A stretch of DNA of 64,000 bases, taken from the NCBI GenBank assembly GCA_004212735.1, contig SHBD01000003.1, forward strand, positions 62,001 to 126,000, written 5' to 3'. This document shows positions 25,287-34,145 of the stretch, piece after piece. The notes below the pieces were generated by a model. The model saw only the letters and a program-made list of their open reading frames with translations. It was not told where the DNA came from and searched no databases. The stretch is from SAR116 cluster bacterium (GTDB lineage Bacteria; Pseudomonadota; Alphaproteobacteria; Puniceispirillales; Puniceispirillaceae). Each line of letters opens with the position of its first letter. Position 1 is the first letter of the stretch. Both the position numbers and the translations under genes were made by a program.

Positions 25287-26249
25287 ATGAGTGACGATGA
25301 GCTGTTTCAGCCGCTGGGTGGTAACGAGATGCCACGTTTTGCGGGTCCCGGAACGATGATGCGGTTGCCAGCAGCAGCGGAGGCTGCTGGGCTTGATGCG
25401 TGTTTTATCGGCATTCCACTGGATGTCGGAACCTCAAATCGACCCGGCACGCGTTTTGGACCAAAGCAGATACGTGCCGAGTCGGTGATGTTGCGCCCCT
25501 ATAACATGTGGACGCGCGCCGCGCCTTTTGACTCTCTGCGGATTGCTGATATTGGGGATGTGCCAATCAACACATTTGATCTGAAGGATGCTGTGCGGCG
25601 CATAGAAATGTTCTATGACTCTGTCCTCACCCATCCAGTCATTCCCGTCACTCTTGGCGGAGATCACACACTTACCTTGCCAGTGTTGCGGTCGATTGCC
25701 AAAAAACATGGGCCTGTCGGTCTTGTTCACATTGACGCTCATGCTGACATCAATGATCATATGTTCGGTGAGGCGATTGCCCATGGCACGCCGTTTCGCC
25801 GGGCCTTCGAGGAAGGGCTGATTGATGCTGATCACACGTTTCAAATCGGCCTGCGTGGCACTGGGTACACCGCTGAGGATTTTGACTGGGCACGGGATAA
25901 GGGATTTACAGTCGTTCAAGCCGAAGAGTTATGGCACAAATCGGCAACGCCGCTGATTGACGATATTCGCGCCAAGATGGGAACGCGCCCTGTATATCTG
26001 ACATTTGACATTGACTCGCTGGACCCAGCCTATGCACCGGGCACAGGCACCCCTGAGATTGGGGGGCTGACTTCGGTGCAGGCGATTGAGCTTATCCGTG
26101 GCTGTCAGGGAATGAATTTGGTTGGCTGTGACCTCGTCGAGGTGTCTCCACCCTATGATTTGCAAGGCAATACGGCGCTTCTTGCCGCCAATTTAATTTT
26201 TGAGATGCTATGTGTGCTGCCCGGTGTAGGCTACAGGATGAATGACTAA
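25287..26249 (+). CDS. speB: Ureohydrolase, agmatinase / guanidinobutyrase family
   Basis: Binuclear manganese enzyme that removes urea from a guanidino compound. About 320 residues. Metal ligands are in GGDHTLTLP, HIDAHADIND and TFDIDSLDPAYAPGTGTPE, the three arginase-superfamily motifs, all intact. RPGTRFGPKQIRAESVMLRPYN-like wording and the NTALLAANLIFEMLCVLPG end resemble guanidinobutyrase or guanidinopropionase (GbuA/GpuA) more than agmatinase, though I cannot align them here. ATG 25287 has GAGG 8 bases before it; GTG 25281 is possible. It leads a run with an ectoine-hydrolase-like M24 enzyme and an M20 deacylase, which suggests a joint guanidino/amide compound pathway. Confidence 0.88.
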   Translation: MSDDELFQPLGGNEMPRFAGPGTMMRLPAAAEAAGLDACFIGIPLDVGTSNRPGTRFGPKQIRAESVMLRPYNMWTRAAPFDSLRIADIGDVPINTFDLKDAVRRIEMFYDSVLTHPVIPVTLGGDHTLTLPVLRSIAKKHGPVGLVHIDAHADINDHMFGEAIAHGTPFRRAFEEGLIDADHTFQIGLRGTGYTAEDFDWARDKGFTVVQAEELWHKSATPLIDDIRAKMGTRPVYLTFDIDSLDPAYAPGTGTPEIGGLTSVQAIELIRGCQGMNLVGCDLVEVSPPYDLQGNTALLAANLIFEMLCVLPGVGYRMND

Positions 26250-26273
26250 CCGCTTCAGGTGAGGGAGACGGTC

Positions 26274-27443
26274 ATGGCGCCTGCATTTTCCAGAGCTGAA
26301 TATGATGACAGGTTGGCCCGGGTCAGGGCTGAAATGGTTGCACGCGGGCTTGATGCTTTGATCATTGGTGACCCGGCCAATATCAATTGGTTGACAGGTT
26401 ATGATGCGTGGTCGTTCTACACACCCCAGATTATGCTTGTTGATTTGCAGGATGGTCCATTCTGGATGGGCCGCCTGATGGATGCGGGGTCGGCGAGATC
26501 CACCACCTATCTGAGGGAGTCGCAAATTGTTGCTTATCCCGAACCGCTGGTGCAGCGTCCCGACACCCATCCGATGGATTTCTTGGCAGACTGGATGGCT
26601 GGCAATGGCTTTGCCTCGGCGCAGATCGGCTTTGAAGATGATGTCTATTATCTCACGCCACGTGCGATTGGGGCTCTGCAGGCAGGATTGCCGAATGCCA
26701 GTTGGACGGGGGCTGATCTGTTGGTAAACTGGGCACGTTTCATCAAGAGCGACAACGAGATTGAAGTGATGAAGCAGGCGGCGCAGATCGCCGAGATCGC
26801 AATGCAGACAGCGTGGGATGATGCGCAAATTGGCGTGCGACAATGCGATCTGATGGCTGATATCACGGCGGCAATGATTAAGGGAACACCGGAATTTGGC
26901 GGCGATATGCCTGCGTTGCATCCGCTGATTTTGGCGGGTGAGGCGGCAACGGCGGCGCACCCCATGTGGACTGATGCTCCGCTTGAGGCAGGACAGACTG
27001 TGGCCTTTGAATTGGGGGGATGCCGCAAACGCTATAATGTTGGGCTGGCGCGGACAGTTCATTTTGGCGAGCCATCAGATAGATTGTTGCGCACATCGGA
27101 CGCGGTTCAAGAGGGTATGGCGGCGGTGATGAATGCGCTTCATCCTGGCGCTGTCGCTGGTGATGTTCATCAGGCATGGCAGACGGTCCTTGACCGCTAT
27201 GGCCTCGAGAAAAAGAGCCGTATCGGCTATTCAATCGGCAATGCCTATGCGCCCGACTGGGGTGAGCATACATTGTCACTCCGGCCCGAAGAGCCGACAA
27301 TTATACCTCAGAACGCTGTCGTCCATGTGATTTTGGGTATGTGGATGGATGATTGGGGAATGGAACTGAGCGAGACGTTGCACGTTACGGGAACGGGTTG
27401 TGTCCGCTTGTGTGATTTTCCGCAGCATGTCCATGTGATTTAA
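26274..27443 (+). CDS. M24 family amidohydrolase, ectoine hydrolase (DoeA/EutD)-like
   Basis: 389 residues in the creatinase/prolidase (pita-bread) superfamily. An N-terminal creatinase-like domain carries ANINWLTGYDAWSFYTPQIMLV, and the C-terminal domain ends with GMWMDDWGMELSETLHVTGTG. The wording, including RIGYSIGNAYAPDWGEHTLSLRP, closely recalls ectoine hydrolase (DoeA), which opens the tetrahydropyrimidine ring of ectoine. Classical M24 metal residues are not all obvious, as in creatinase and DoeA, which are metal-free. Start ATG 26274 follows GGGAG at 7 bases. It lies 25 bp after the ureohydrolase and 4 bp before an M20 deacylase. In known doe/eut loci the partner deacetylase (DoeB) is a different fold, so this may be a variant pathway or a different substrate such as a creatine-like compound. 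Confidence 0.75.
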   Translation: MAPAFSRAEYDDRLARVRAEMVARGLDALIIGDPANINWLTGYDAWSFYTPQIMLVDLQDGPFWMGRLMDAGSARSTTYLRESQIVAYPEPLVQRPDTHPMDFLADWMAGNGFASAQIGFEDDVYYLTPRAIGALQAGLPNASWTGADLLVNWARFIKSDNEIEVMKQAAQIAEIAMQTAWDDAQIGVRQCDLMADITAAMIKGTPEFGGDMPALHPLILAGEAATAAHPMWTDAPLEAGQTVAFELGGCRKRYNVGLARTVHFGEPSDRLLRTSDAVQEGMAAVMNALHPGAVAGDVHQAWQTVLDRYGLEKKSRIGYSIGNAYAPDWGEHTLSLRPEEPTIIPQNAVVHVILGMWMDDWGMELSETLHVTGTGCVRLCDFPQHVHVI

Positions 27444-27446
27444 CCG

Positions 27447-28622
27447 ATGTCTGACCGTCTTGAAAAAACAGTTGGTCTTCTGGCTGACCTTGTGGCCTTC
27501 CCAACCGTCAGTGGTGAGCCCAATGGCGAGATTATTGGCTATATCAAATCCTATCTTGAGTCGCATGGCGTCAGTGTGTTGCTGGATGTGACGGATGACG
27601 GCCAGCAAATGAATTTGTTTGCCACGATCGGCCCAAAGGTTGATGGGGGAATCATTCTGTCGGGCCACACTGACGTTGTACCCGCCTCAGCCGATGGATG
27701 GCAGGGCGACCCCTTCGTCCTCAGACGCGATCAAGGGCGGCTTTATGGGCGCGGTGCTGTTGACATGAAAGGATTTGTTGCCATCGTGCTGGCCATGGTG
27801 CCAGATTTCTTTGCCGCACGTGACAGCCTGTGTGTGCCGATTCACCTCGCCTTTACCTTCGATGAGGAAGTTGGCTGCTTCGGGTCTGCCCGGATGCCGG
27901 AATTTTTGACGCGCCATGGTATCTCCGCTGAGATGGCGATTATCGGTGAGCCGACAGAGATGCGTCCTTTTATTGGCCATAAGGGTGGCATGGAGTTGTC
28001 TGCGGAAATTACCGGAACATCCGGGCATGCGTCAAAGCCGGCGGGCAAGGTCAATGCCATTATCTATGCTGCCCGTCTGATTGAATTTATCAACCAGATT
28101 GCACAGGATCTTGCCAGCAAACCAGATCCAGACTCACCTTTTGATCCACCATACACCAGCGTTTCTGTTGGTGTTATCAATGGCGGCGAGGCACGAAATG
28201 TTATTCCCGCATATTGTCAGTTTGATTGGGAAATCCGACCTCTTCCAGAAGGTGATCCGCACGCTGTTCTGGCATATGTCCGCGCCTTTGTTGATGATGT
28301 TCTACTACCGGAAATGAAAACCCTGTCACCTGAAGCGAATATCACATTGACCATTGTCTCGGATGTTCCGGGAATGGAGGCCCGTCCGGAATCACCGGCG
28401 GCGGAGCTTGTGGCGCGGCTATGGACGAATGAGGAGCCGGGGGTTGTGTCATTCGGCACTGATGGCGCCTATTTCCAGAAAGCCGGAGTGGAAACCATCG
28501 TATTTGGTCCGGGCGGAATGGCGCAAATGCATCAGCCAGATGAGTATATAGAAGAAACCGCAGTGGAGCAGGGATTGCAGTTCCTGGACCGTGTTCTTGA
28601 TAATCTTGTATCAACCCGGTGA
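27447..28622 (+). CDS. argE: M20 family deacylase, acetylornithine deacetylase (ArgE)-like
   Basis: 391 residues. Zinc-binding motifs of the M20 peptidase family are present: SGHTDVVPA, GRGAVDMKGF, TFDEEVGCFGS with the catalytic Glu, and GPGGMAQMHQPDEYI at the C terminus. The dimerisation (lid) domain contains GHKGGMELSAEITGTSGHASKPAGKVNAI. ArgE removes the acetyl group from N-acetylornithine; homologues act on other N-acyl amino acids. It begins 4 bp after the M24 gene, so both are in one operon, and its job there is probably catabolic: deacylating the product of the M24 enzyme. Whether the true substrate is N-acetylornithine or N-acetyl-diaminobutyrate cannot be read from sequence. Confidence 0.85.
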   Translation: MSDRLEKTVGLLADLVAFPTVSGEPNGEIIGYIKSYLESHGVSVLLDVTDDGQQMNLFATIGPKVDGGIILSGHTDVVPASADGWQGDPFVLRRDQGRLYGRGAVDMKGFVAIVLAMVPDFFAARDSLCVPIHLAFTFDEEVGCFGSARMPEFLTRHGISAEMAIIGEPTEMRPFIGHKGGMELSAEITGTSGHASKPAGKVNAIIYAARLIEFINQIAQDLASKPDPDSPFDPPYTSVSVGVINGGEARNVIPAYCQFDWEIRPLPEGDPHAVLAYVRAFVDDVLLPEMKTLSPEANITLTIVSDVPGMEARPESPAAELVARLWTNEEPGVVSFGTDGAYFQKAGVETIVFGPGGMAQMHQPDEYIEETAVEQGLQFLDRVLDNLVSTR

Positions 28623-28661
28623 TGATCCGCCTCCGAACCCAAGAGAAGTGGTGCCGCGGCG

Positions 28662-29537
28662 ATGACAATTAGGCATATCCTAATTGCGCTTCTGGTGCCA
28701 TTGACATGGGGTTTTGGCTTTGCCTTGGCGAAGGCCGGGCTTGACCATTTCTCCCCGCTATTGCTGATGGGTATGCGGTTTCTGATTGCGGCGGCGGTGT
28801 TGGTCTGGTTCGTGCCAATCCCCCGTGGTTATCTGAAACAGATCTGCAGCATCTCATTCATTGCCGCAACATTGCAATATGGGCTTACCTTTTCCGGGTT
28901 GGCGAGAATGGATGCCACGCCAGCTGTTTTGCTGGTGCAGGCAGAAGTGATATTTGGTGTGATCATTGCGGCATTGCTGCTTGGTGAAAAACCATCATTG
29001 AAGCAGATTGTGGGTATTACCATTTCCTGCCTTGGTATTCTGACAATAGTCGGGGCACCCTCGCTGGACGGTCAGATTTTTGGTGTGATGCTGATCCTTG
29101 GTGGCACATTGGCCTTCGCACTCGGGCAGGTTCTGATCCGCCGACTGAAAGGTGCATTGACAGGATTTCAGCTGACAGCATGGATGGGGGTCATAGCTGG
29201 CCCGCAGATGATCCTTGCCGCGATGCTCTTTGAGGGTGATTTGATTCTGCAGATTTCGACAGCGCCGCTGGCGGCGTGGGGGACTGTCCTGTATCTAGGG
29301 CTGATCATGACAATTATCGGCTACTCTGCGTGGTACTTTATCCTGGCTCGCTATCCGGTGCCGATGGTGATGCCGGTCCTGCTGCTTCTGCCGGTAGCCA
29401 CTATTCTCGGGGCGGTCAGCTTTCTAGGAGAGCGTCCGGATATGATTGTCCTGTTTGGTGGCGCCATCGTCATTTCTGGCGTCGGCGCGGTGATTATCGA
29501 CCCATCGGCCTATGCAAAGCGGCAAAGACGGGATTGA
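28662..29537 (+). CDS. EamA / DMT-superfamily transporter
   Basis: 291 residues with ten predicted hydrophobic helices arranged as two EamA repeats: the first starts ILIALLVPLTWGFGFALAKAGLDHF, and the second starts GVMLILGGTLAFALGQVLIRRL. YdcZ/RhaT relatives export amino acids or metabolites. The gene follows argE by 40 bp on the same strand, so it may export a metabolite of the ureohydrolase/M24/M20 pathway, but the spacing is long enough for a separate unit. The stop is one base away from the convergent gcdH. Substrate unknown. Confidence 0.88.
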   Translation: MTIRHILIALLVPLTWGFGFALAKAGLDHFSPLLLMGMRFLIAAAVLVWFVPIPRGYLKQICSISFIAATLQYGLTFSGLARMDATPAVLLVQAEVIFGVIIAALLLGEKPSLKQIVGITISCLGILTIVGAPSLDGQIFGVMLILGGTLAFALGQVLIRRLKGALTGFQLTAWMGVIAGPQMILAAMLFEGDLILQISTAPLAAWGTVLYLGLIMTIIGYSAWYFILARYPVPMVMPVLLLLPVATILGAVSFLGERPDMIVLFGGAIVISGVGAVIIDPSAYAKRQRRD

Positions 29538-29538
29538 G

Positions 29539-30723
29539 TCAGCCGGTAAATGCCTGAATGCCGGTGATTGCGCGCCCCAGAATCAGGGCATGGACATCAT
29601 GTGTTCCCTCATAGGTGTTTACGGTTTCCAGATTCATCAGGTGGCGCATCACGTGATATTCTTCGGCAATGCCGTTGCCACCATGCATGTCACGTGACAT
29701 GCGGACGATGTTCAACGCTTTGCCGCAGCTGTTGCGCTTGATTGTGGAGATGTTTTCCGGGGGGCAATTCCCATCATCCAGTAAACGGCCAACGCGAAGA
29801 CAAGCCTGCAAGCCGATGCTGATCTCGCTGTGCATATCCGCCAGTTTAAGCTGGATCAGCTGATTGGCTGCCAGTGGCCGGTCAAATTGTTTCCGGTCAA
29901 GTGTATATTGCCGGGCTGCGGCATAGCAAAACTCGGCTGCGCCAAGAGTTCCCCAAGCAATGCCGTAACGAGCTTTGTTGAGACAGGAGAACGGCCCTTT
30001 CAATCCGGATATCTCGGGAAAGATATTGTCATCGCTGACGAAGGCTCTATCCATTTGAATAGATCCTGTTATCGAGGCGCGCAGTGAGAGTTTGCCCTCA
30101 ATCTTGGGCGTCGTCAGGCCGGGGCCAGCTGTCGCACGGTCGATGATAAAGCCACGAATGACACCATCCAGCTTCGCCCAAACAACTGCAATATCGGCAA
30201 TCGGCGCGTTGGATATCCACATTTTGGATCCACTGAGAAGATATCCGCCATCCGCCTTGACGGCCTTTGTTGCCATGTTGCCAGGGTCTGAGCCGTGGTC
30301 GGGCTCGGTGAGACCGAAGCAGCCGATCATCTCGGCAGTTGCCAATTTTGGTAGATATTTTGTTTTCTGCTCTTCCGTACCGAAGCTGTTTATCGGATGC
30401 ATCACCAAGGATGACTGAACCGACATGGCGGATCTGTATCCGGAATCGATGGCCTCAATCTCTCGGGCCGCAAGCCCATAGGCCACATGATTGACGCCAG
30501 CACCACCATATTCTGCCGGTAAGGTAGGTCCCAGCAGACCAAGCTGGCCCATTTGCTGCATCACCGCGGGATCGAACCGCTCTTCCCGGAAATCATCAAT
30601 AACCCGTGGCAACAGGACGTCGCGCGAAAACTGCCGGGCTGTGTCCCGAACCATACGCTCCTCATCAGAGAGCTGTTGATCGAGGAATAATGGGTCATTC
30701 CAGTCGAATACGGGCTTGGCCAT
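29539..30723 (-). CDS. gcdH: Glutaryl-CoA dehydrogenase
   Basis: FAD enzyme converting glutaryl-CoA to crotonyl-CoA and CO2 in lysine and tryptophan breakdown. About 394 residues. The acyl-CoA dehydrogenase signatures are present: [35 protein letters not shown], and [20 protein letters not shown]. The catalytic glutamate lies in [23 protein letters not shown], a stretch I associate specifically with glutaryl-CoA dehydrogenase. Start ATG 30723 with AAAGG upstream; codons further upstream are in an AT-rich leader and lack a ribosome site. No other lysine-degradation gene is adjacent. Converges with the DMT transporter gene with one base between the stops. Confidence 0.93.
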   Translation of the reverse strand: MAKPVFDWNDPLFLDQQLSDEERMVRDTARQFSRDVLLPRVIDDFREERFDPAVMQQMGQLGLLGPTLPAEYGGAGVNHVAYGLAAREIEAIDSGYRSAMSVQSSLVMHPINSFGTEEQKTKYLPKLATAEMIGCFGLTEPDHGSDPGNMATKAVKADGGYLLSGSKMWISNAPIADIAVVWAKLDGVIRGFIIDRATAGPGLTTPKIEGKLSLRASITGSIQMDRAFVSDDNIFPEISGLKGPFSCLNKARYGIAWGTLGAAEFCYAAARQYTLDRKQFDRPLAANQLIQLKLADMHSEISIGLQACLRVGRLLDDGNCPPENISTIKRNSCGKALNIVRMSRDMHGGNGIAEEYHVMRHLMNLETVNTYEGTHDVHALILGRAITGIQAFTG

Positions 30724-30963
30724 GTGGATACCTTTCAATGGAGCTATGTTTATATAGCAATTCCCATGACCTGCAAAGAAGAGGCAATGCGGCAAAATTT
30801 CGCTGAAGTTTATTCTTTATGGGGGGAGTTTTGACCTCAGCGAAAGAGACTTTTGACTGTCTGGGTAGGTTGTTTTCTTTCGTTTCGCGTTCTATCAAGG
30901 CGGAGCGGCTCGGGTATTCTAAGAGAGCTTCTAGGTTTAGCGGATGCCGAAAGGGCAAATTAA

Positions 30964-31650
30964 GTGGCAAATGACATTATTATAGCGCCATCTGTTCTGG
31001 CTTCCGATTTTGGAAATCTGGCAGCAGAGATCTCTGCTGTTGATGACGCCGGTGCCGATTGGATTCACCTTGACGTTATGGATGGTCATTTTGTGCCTAA
31101 TTTGACCTTTGGTCCGCCGATCATCAAAATGGTCCGCGCCGCGTCAGCAAAGGTTTTCGATGCACATTTAATGGTGTCAAACCCCGACAGCCTTCTCGAG
31201 AGCTATGCCGATGCTGGTGCGGATATCATCACCGTTCACGCTGAATCCTGTTCGCATCTTGACAGCACAACGGCACGGATTAGGGAACTCGGCTGCAAAG
31301 CCGGTGTCGCATTGAACCCCCATACCCCTCCTGATTGTCTGTCCTATATTCTTGACCGGATTGATCTTGTCCTTGTGATGACGGTCAACCCTGGCTTTGG
31401 GGGACAATCCTTTATCAGCGCAATGACGGACAAGATCACCGAGGTTAGAAAGATGATTGGTGATCGCGACATCACCATTGAGGTTGATGGTGGCATCACC
31501 GCAGACAATTCTGGCGCCGTTGTCGCTGCTGGTGCCACTGCGCTTGTTGCTGGATCAGCTATTTTCAAAGGTGGGGGCGTCTCTGCCTACACAAAGAATA
31601 TTTTAGCCATTCGTCAGGCCGCCGCCTCATATAGCGCTCAGGAGGACTAG
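30964..31650 (+). CDS. rpe: Ribulose-phosphate 3-epimerase
   Basis: Interconverts ribulose 5-phosphate and xylulose 5-phosphate in the pentose phosphate pathway. 228 residues in a TIM barrel. Family signatures: APSVLASDFGNLAAEI at the start, WIHLDVMDGHFVPNLTFGPP with the metal and catalytic residues, FDAHLMVSNPD, VMTVNPGFGGQSFI, and TIEVDGGITADN, then ALVAGSAIF. Translation starts at GTG 30964 behind AAGGG; no suitable ATG lies upstream in frame. The next gene starts 4 bp after its stop, so the two are co-transcribed. Confidence 0.96.
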   Translation: MANDIIIAPSVLASDFGNLAAEISAVDDAGADWIHLDVMDGHFVPNLTFGPPIIKMVRAASAKVFDAHLMVSNPDSLLESYADAGADIITVHAESCSHLDSTTARIRELGCKAGVALNPHTPPDCLSYILDRIDLVLVMTVNPGFGGQSFISAMTDKITEVRKMIGDRDITIEVDGGITADNSGAVVAAGATALVAGSAIFKGGGVSAYTKNILAIRQAAASYSAQED

Positions 31651-31654
31651 GATC

Positions 31655-32635
31655 GTGGGATTACTGGTTGATGGGAAATGGTCTTCGCAATGGTATGACA
31701 CGCAAAAAAGTGGTGGCCATTTTGTACGTGATACAGCCCGCCATCGGAATTGGATAACCGCTGATGGGTCCGCTGGCCCAAGTGGTAAAGGTGGGTTTCC
31801 TGCCGAATCAGGTCGTTATCATCTATATGTTTCCTATGCTTGTCCGTGGGCCCACCGCACATTGATCTTTCGTCATTTAAAGGGGCTGGAAGAGCATATC
31901 TCGGTGTCGGTGGTGCATCCTCTGATGCTGGATGAGGGATGGACCTTTGAGACAGATTTTGATGGTGCAACCGGCGATGATGTGTTGCGAAAGACCAGGC
32001 TCTTTGAAGTCTATCTGCAAAGCGATCCAAAATCGACAGGTCGGGTGACGGTCCCTGTCCTCTGGGACCGACAAGTCGGAACCATCGTCTCCAATGAATC
32101 CTCTGAAATCATACGGATGTTCAATAGCGCCTTTGATCAACTGACGGGAAATGACCTTGATTTCTGGCCAATGGCAATGCGTGAAGACATTGAGGAAATC
32201 AATAATGACATCTACCAAAATGTGAACAACGGTGTGTACCGGTCAGGGTTTGCAACACGCGCCGATGCTTACGAACAGGTGGTTCACCAGTTGTTTGCGG
32301 CGCTGGATAGGCTCGAGCTACGCCTGAGTAGCAACCGTTATCTCCTTGATGATAGGCTGACCGAGGCAGATTGGCGTCTGTTTACAACGCTGATTCGTTT
32401 TGATGCTGTCTATGTTGGCCATTTCAAATGCAACATCCGGCGTATTGTCGATTATCCCGCGCTCTCAGGCTACATGCGTGAGCTTTACCAGATGTCAGGA
32501 ATTGCCGACACGGTGAACATGAAGCATATCAAATATCATTATTATGCAAGTCACCTAAACATCAACCCAACCGGCATTGTGCCGGCAGGGCCGGAGCAGG
32601 ATTTTAGCGCGGCACATGGACGTGACCATCTCTGA
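31655..32635 (+). CDS. yqjG: Glutathionyl-hydroquinone reductase (Xi-class GST, YqjG/PcpF-like)
   Basis: 326 residues. Reduces glutathionyl-hydroquinones to hydroquinones with glutathione. The active-site cysteine is Cys63 in YVSYACPWAHRTLI, the Xi-class GST motif that corresponds to Cys63 of E. coli YqjG. The thioredoxin-like domain includes TVPVLWDRQVGTIVSNESSEI, and the C-terminal helical domain carries the LTEADWRLFTTLIRFDAVYVGHFKCN stretch typical of the family (the tyrosine and phenylalanine form the hydroquinone site). It starts at GTG 31655, 4 bp after rpe. Linkage to rpe does not suggest a specific substrate; a general quinone-repair role is likely. Confidence 0.93.
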   Translation: MGLLVDGKWSSQWYDTQKSGGHFVRDTARHRNWITADGSAGPSGKGGFPAESGRYHLYVSYACPWAHRTLIFRHLKGLEEHISVSVVHPLMLDEGWTFETDFDGATGDDVLRKTRLFEVYLQSDPKSTGRVTVPVLWDRQVGTIVSNESSEIIRMFNSAFDQLTGNDLDFWPMAMREDIEEINNDIYQNVNNGVYRSGFATRADAYEQVVHQLFAALDRLELRLSSNRYLLDDRLTEADWRLFTTLIRFDAVYVGHFKCNIRRIVDYPALSGYMRELYQMSGIADTVNMKHIKYHYYASHLNINPTGIVPAGPEQDFSAAHGRDHL

Positions 32636-32672
32636 CGGGTTGGCCGTCAATCGGCCGCAAAAAAGCATCGTT

Positions 32673-32930
32673 TCAAACGGCCATTTCTTCTTCAATGGTG
32701 TCGCAATCCATGAGTGTGAATGTCAAAGGCACCCGCATGTCGACCGTCTTTTTCAGAACGCGTAATGTGGTTGGTAAAACTGGCAGATCATCAATGTAAT
32801 GCCAGCTGTCATAGCGGCTGGTAAAGGCTTTTGGCTGATCATCTCCAAACCATTTGAGCTCTACAGCACGCTGTGCGCAGCCATCAATAAATGCAGGGAT
32901 TTGATCCTCTGACAGAGCATCAGCGAGGTG
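32673..32930 (-). pseudogene. C-terminal remnant of a PLP-dependent aminotransferase (DegT/DnrJ-like)
   Basis: On the reverse strand an open stretch of 86 codons, ending with TGA at 32673 and bounded upstream by an in-frame TGA at 32931-32933, encodes AFIDGCAQRAVELKWFGD, then FTSRYDSWHYI, and later VDMRVPLTFTLMDCDTIEE. I recognise this as the end of a roughly 400-residue DegT/DnrJ/EryC1-type aminotransferase. The rest of the gene, including the lysine for PLP, is missing; the space where it should be is taken by trhO on the same strand. There is no start codon with a ribosome site. Most likely a decayed gene tail left by a deletion. Family assignment is from memory of the motif and is moderate. 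Confidence 0.6.
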
Positions 32931-32945
32931 TCAACACCATGCAAG

Positions 32946-33941
32946 CTACTCATGCTTGTAGTAAGAGACGCCAAGATGCTCTTCGCCGCGCTCCCTTGCC
33001 AGCTTGATCTGTTTCTGCCGTTCGGCAAAACGTTTGGTGCGGGCTGGGTCTTGAGCAGATTTGCAATGATGACAACTGATACCGTCCTCATAATCTGGGT
33101 GGGTCATATCTGACTGTGACAGTGGCATGCGGCAGGCGTGACACATGCCATAGCTTCCCGGCTTGAGGTCATGGTCAACCGCGACCCGGCCATCGAAAAC
33201 AAAACACTCACCTGTCCATTTGCTGGCGTCATCTGGCATATCCTCCAGATACTTCAGAATGCCACCCTTCAGGTGATAGACCTCCTCAAATCCCAAATCC
33301 TGCATCAAGGCGCTGGCCTTTTCACAGCGAATTCCACCTGTGCAATACATCGCCAGCTTCTTTGGTTTGGTCTTGTCATCCTGATCCGCCAGCGCCTGCG
33401 CCCAGGATGGAAAATCGCGAAAATTTGTTGTCTTTGGATCGACTGCACCCTCAAACATGCCGATCGCAGTTTCGTAAGTGTTGCGCGTGTCCACCACCAT
33501 GACGTCCGGGTCCGCAAGCAGCTTGTTCCACTCATCTGCGTCGACGTAGGTCCCCGTCTGTTGCGCAGGGTTGATCTGGGGAACACCCATTGTAACAATT
33601 TCGCTTTTGAGGCGCACTTTCATCCTCAAAAAAGCCGGTTCGGTGGTGAAGGAAAATTTCAGGGAAGGTGTCTCAAAGCGAGGTTCGTGGGCAAGCCATT
33701 CCAAAATGGAGCTCATACCGCGTTCTGGCGCGCAGATGGTGCCGTTGATACCTTCCTTGGCGAGCAATATGGTACCGAGTGCCTCTGCGTCATCACACAG
33801 CTGTTGTATCACCGGTTGAAGCTCTTTGTAGTCTGGCAGGTCGGCAAATTTATAAAGCGCTGCAACCACAAATCCATCTTCATTCGGGGCACGCCTCGCC
33901 TTTACCAGCATCTGCTTCATTTTGGCGATATGGTCAGTCAT
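32946..33941 (-). CDS. trhO: tRNA uridine(34) hydroxylase TrhO (YceA-type rhodanese protein)
   Basis: Hydroxylates the wobble uridine (to 5-hydroxyuridine) in tRNA using oxygen. 331 residues. An N-terminal ferredoxin-like domain (LYKFADLPDY, ILLAKEGINGTICAPE) is followed by a rhodanese domain with the active Cys in MYCTGGIRCEKASALM, and a C-terminal cysteine-rich tail with YGMCHACRMPLS and GISCHHCK. This is the full YceA/TrhO layout. Start ATG 33941 is chosen; the frame is open for 16 more codons but without a ribosome site. The gene ends 16 bp from the aminotransferase remnant, so it is the probable site of a deletion joint. Confidence 0.93.
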   Translation of the reverse strand: MTDHIAKMKQMLVKARRAPNEDGFVVAALYKFADLPDYKELQPVIQQLCDDAEALGTILLAKEGINGTICAPERGMSSILEWLAHEPRFETPSLKFSFTTEPAFLRMKVRLKSEIVTMGVPQINPAQQTGTYVDADEWNKLLADPDVMVVDTRNTYETAIGMFEGAVDPKTTNFRDFPSWAQALADQDDKTKPKKLAMYCTGGIRCEKASALMQDLGFEEVYHLKGGILKYLEDMPDDASKWTGECFVFDGRVAVDHDLKPGSYGMCHACRMPLSQSDMTHPDYEDGISCHHCKSAQDPARTKRFAERQKQIKLARERGEEHLGVSYYKHE

Positions 33942-34145
33942 TGATCCGGCTTTGATCTTGAACGAAGGTGGTTTGCACGCGGCCTGCACTTACCAGCGCA
34001 ACCTAGCATTCCGGTCTCGGTTTTCCAATAGTGCCAGTATCAAGGCAGAGACTAGCAGATCACGGTGGAAATACCTGCTGATTGTCTGAGCTTGCGGCAA
34101 TAGTGTATGAGTGGCTAGGATGACGGCAACAAAGGAGTGTTTGCG

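Noticed and set aside
26208-27062. Reverse-strand 284-codon frame over the M24 gene
   Set aside because: Overlaps a gene with strong family identity; cysteine/histidine/arginine-rich antisense translation is typical of shadow frames.
33138-33944. Forward 268-codon frame over trhO
   Set aside because: Entirely antisense to a well-matched TrhO gene.
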